From Pseudomonadota bacterium (lineage in GTDB: Bacteria > BMS3Abin14): a stretch of 6,771 nt of DNA. The position numbers and the translations under genes are program-made. This document shows, one piece after another, positions 4,938 through 6,771 of this stretch. Location of the stretch: positions 1 to 6,771 of the forward strand of contig DAOVVW010000046.1 in NCBI GenBank assembly GCA_030636965.1, in the 5' to 3' direction. How positions within the stretch are numbered: the first letter of the stretch is position 1; each line of letters begins with the position of its first letter. The notes under the pieces are model-generated. The model saw only the letters and a list, made by a program, of their open reading frames with translations. It searched no databases and was not told where the DNA came from.

Positions 4938-6771
4938 ATGTTCAACATCACGGTAGACGACAAACCGGTAAGCGTTCCCAGGGGTTCAACCATCCTGGAC
5001 GCCGCGCGGAAGCTTGACATCGATATACCTACCTTCTGCGACCACAAGCACCTGCTGCCCTACGGATCCTGCAGGATGTGTGTAGTGGAGCTGGAAGGCT
5101 CAGACAGGCTGTTCGCGTCGTGCGTGACTCCGGTTACGGATGGTATGGAGATCTACACGGGCACAGTCAGGGTAAAGCGCGCCCGTGAAACCGTTCTGGA
5201 GCTTCTCCTCACATACCATCCCCTGGAGTGTCCGGTCTGCCCCCAATCAGGACGATGTCTCCTGCAGGACATGACCTTCGAACACGGCAAGGAAACAGGA
5301 CGCTTCGGCCCGGTAGCGGTTGACAAGAGAATAGATTACCTGTCGCCTCTCATCGAGATGAACCAGAACAGATGCATTCTCTGCGGACGCTGTGTGAGGG
5401 TCTGCGACGAAGTGCAGGGCGAGGGTGAGCTGGATTTCGTGAATCGCGGTTTCCCCACGGTTGTGGAGCCGTCTTTTGCAAAACCGATGAACTGCGAGTT
5501 CTGCGGTCAGTGCATACAGGTCTGTCCGGTTGGATCACTTTACAGCAGGATCTACAAACACACCGCTCCTACCTGGGAGCTTACTCCTGTGAGGACAACC
5601 TGTCCCTTCTGCGGCGTCGGCTGTACGCTTAACCTGGAAGTAAAAGGGGATCGGATCTATCATGTTCTTGGCGCGGACGACGAAGGCTCAAACAACGACG
5701 GGAACCTGTGCTGTAAGGGCAGGTTCGGCTATGAATTCGTCCATAGCCCCGAGAGGATCACCCAGCCTCTCGTGAGGGAAGGCGAAGAGCTTGTACCCGC
5801 CACATGGGAGGAGGCATACGCCCGTGTAAGGGAAGGTTTCAAGGCAATTATGGAAAAAACAGGACCCGATGCGCTGGCGGGGATCGCTTCGGCCAGGTGT
5901 ACCAACGAGGAAAATTACCTCTTCCAGAAATTCATGCGCACATCCATCGGTACCAACAACGTCGACTCTGTAGCAAGATTCGGCCACTTTCCCGGTATGG
6001 AGGCCCTGCTGAAAGCTTTCGGAGTTGGTGCTCCTACGAATTCCCTGGCGGATCTTTCCCACTCGGACCTGATATTCGCTATTGACTCGAATATTACAGA
6101 AGATGACCATGTTGCGGGCCTGAAAGTGCTCAGGCAGGTACGGTTCGGTGACGCGAAACTTATCACTGCAAACAGCAGAAAGGTAAAGCTGACCAAGTTC
6201 TCCGATATCTGGATGAGACACGGACCGGGTACCAGCGTTGCGCTCTTAAACTCCCTGGCCCATGTGATATTGACGGAAGACCTCCAGGACGATGACTTCT
6301 GTAAAAAGAGAGTTACAGGTACAGACGATCTTAAAAGCTTCCTGGGCAAATATTCCCCCGAGGAAACGGAGTCAACGACTGGTGTGCCCGCCGATTCTGT
6401 CAGGGAAGCGGCAAGAGCCATAGCCGAGGCCAACAATGTCACGATACTTCTCACCCTCGGCGGCGCAAGCCCCTACACAGGGGAGAATACTGTGGCGGCT
6501 GCGGCCAACCTTGCGCTAATTACGGGCAACGTTGGACACATGGGAGCTGGAATAATACCCCTTTCAGAGTACAACAATGTCCAGGGCTCCATGGACGTGG
6601 GTGCTCTTGCCCAGTTCCTGCCTGGTTACCAGGATGTGACTGACAGCGGTATCAGGAGCTGGTTCGAAGAACAGTGGGGAGTGGATCTGCCCGCCGAAAA
6701 AGGTCTTGAGGCCATGGAAATGATCCAGGCAGCCAGAGAGGGCGATGTCACCGGCATGTATATCATGGGAG
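4938..6771 (+). CDS. NuoG/FdhA-like iron-sulfur molybdopterin-fold subunit lacking the Sec/Cys molybdenum ligand; C-terminus outside window
   Basis: The first 611 residues are visible and the frame is open to the window end; such proteins usually run to about 800-920 residues. Domains in order: a plant-type [2Fe-2S] domain with Cys34, Cys45, Cys48 and Cys62; the NuoG-type His-Cys3 [4Fe-4S] site His94, Cys98, Cys101, Cys107; a two-cluster ferredoxin with Cys146/149/152/156 and Cys186/189/192/196; then a molybdopterin oxidoreductase domain opening with a [4Fe-4S] site Cys222, Cys225, Cys229 and Cys258 or 259, followed by Lys260. The domain plan is that of NAD-linked formate dehydrogenase alpha subunits. 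However, in the segment NNVDSVARFGHFPG the position of the catalytic Sec/Cys is Gly349 (codon GGC, not TGA); the adjacent His350 is kept. In PLSEYNNVQGSMDVGAL the position of the catalytic Arg (Arg333 of E. coli FdhF, usually PLRGQNNVQG) is Ser543. The subunit probably conducts electrons from the NuoE/NuoF-GltD partners. Whether it binds a molybdenum cofactor or acts on formate is doubtful. Confidence 0.92.
   Translation, partial: MFNITVDDKPVSVPRGSTILDAARKLDIDIPTFCDHKHLLPYGSCRMCVVELEGSDRLFASCVTPVTDGMEIYTGTVRVKRARETVLELLLTYHPLECPVCPQSGRCLLQDMTFEHGKETGRFGPVAVDKRIDYLSPLIEMNQNRCILCGRCVRVCDEVQGEGELDFVNRGFPTVVEPSFAKPMNCEFCGQCIQVCPVGSLYSRIYKHTAPTWELTPVRTTCPFCGVGCTLNLEVKGDRIYHVLGADDEGSNNDGNLCCKGRFGYEFVHSPERITQPLVREGEELVPATWEEAYARVREGFKAIMEKTGPDALAGIASARCTNEENYLFQKFMRTSIGTNNVDSVARFGHFPGMEALLKAFGVGAPTNSLADLSHSDLIFAIDSNITEDDHVAGLKVLRQVRFGDAKLITANSRKVKLTKFSDIWMRHGPGTSVALLNSLAHVILTEDLQDDDFCKKRVTGTDDLKSFLGKYSPEETESTTGVPADSVREAARAIAEANNVTILLTLGGASPYTGENTVAAAANLALITGNVGHMGAGIIPLSEYNNVQGSMDVGALAQFLPGYQDVTDSGIRSWFEEQWGVDLPAEKGLEAMEMIQAAREGDVTGMYIMG

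Noticed and set aside
4226..5047. Reverse-strand open frame of 273 codons
   Set aside because: It lies antisense to the well-supported GltD half and the start of the NuoG/FdhA-like gene, has no recognisable domain and is rich in Ser/Pro as expected of a shadow frame.
5976..5990. Possible in-frame TGA selenocysteine codon at the active site
   Set aside because: The codon at the expected position is GGC (Gly), and no in-frame TGA occurs between 4938 and the window end.
5688..6454. Reverse-strand frames opposite the NuoG/FdhA-like gene
   Set aside because: The plus strand here encodes conserved molybdopterin-domain motifs without a stop; the antisense frames show no family pattern.

Overview
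The window reads as one co-directional (+ strand) operon segment from an anaerobic bacterium with moderately GC-rich DNA. Every gene belongs to, or sits among, the soluble iron-sulfur flavoprotein modules shared by complex I, NAD-linked formate dehydrogenases and bifurcating hydrogenases. This gene style is common in syntrophic or sulfate/metal-reducing Desulfobacterota (former Deltaproteobacteria). That placement is inferred from gene content alone; no marker gene is present.

Layout. (1) 2-613: the C-terminal end of a molybdopterin-oxidoreductase (FdhA/NuoG-like) subunit whose start lies outside the window. (2) 627-1094: a stand-alone cyclic-nucleotide-binding-fold (CRP-like) protein with no DNA-binding domain. 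(3) 1091-1618: a NuoE-like thioredoxin-fold [2Fe-2S] subunit, overlapping gene 2 by 4 bases. (4) 1619-1802: a 184-base gap packed with consecutive inverted repeats, five predicted stem-loops ending at the ribosome-binding site of the next gene. (5) 1803-4886: a 1027-residue fusion of a NuoF/HydB-like NADH-FMN-[4Fe-4S] module with a GltD/NfnB-like two-dinucleotide-fold module. (6) 4938 to the window end: a NuoG/FdhA-like subunit with a full N-terminal iron-sulfur wire and a molybdopterin-type domain, cut off by the window edge.

How they may work together. NuoE, NuoF-GltD and NuoG/FdhA would form a soluble complex. NADH would be handled at the FMN site of the NuoF half, a second pyridine nucleotide (probably NADPH) at the GltD half, and electrons would pass through a long chain of Fe-S clusters. 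The large subunit looks like formate dehydrogenase, but Gly349 stands where the Sec/Cys ligand of molybdenum is expected, and Ser543 where the catalytic Arg is expected. Formate oxidation at that site is therefore doubtful, and a transhydrogenase or (con)furcating role, or a different substrate, is as likely.

The most interesting points are the structured intergenic RNA with mutually exclusive pairings, the apparently inactivated molybdenum site in an otherwise intact subunit, and the CRP-like domain that lacks both its DNA-binding half and the usual cAMP-contacting residues.
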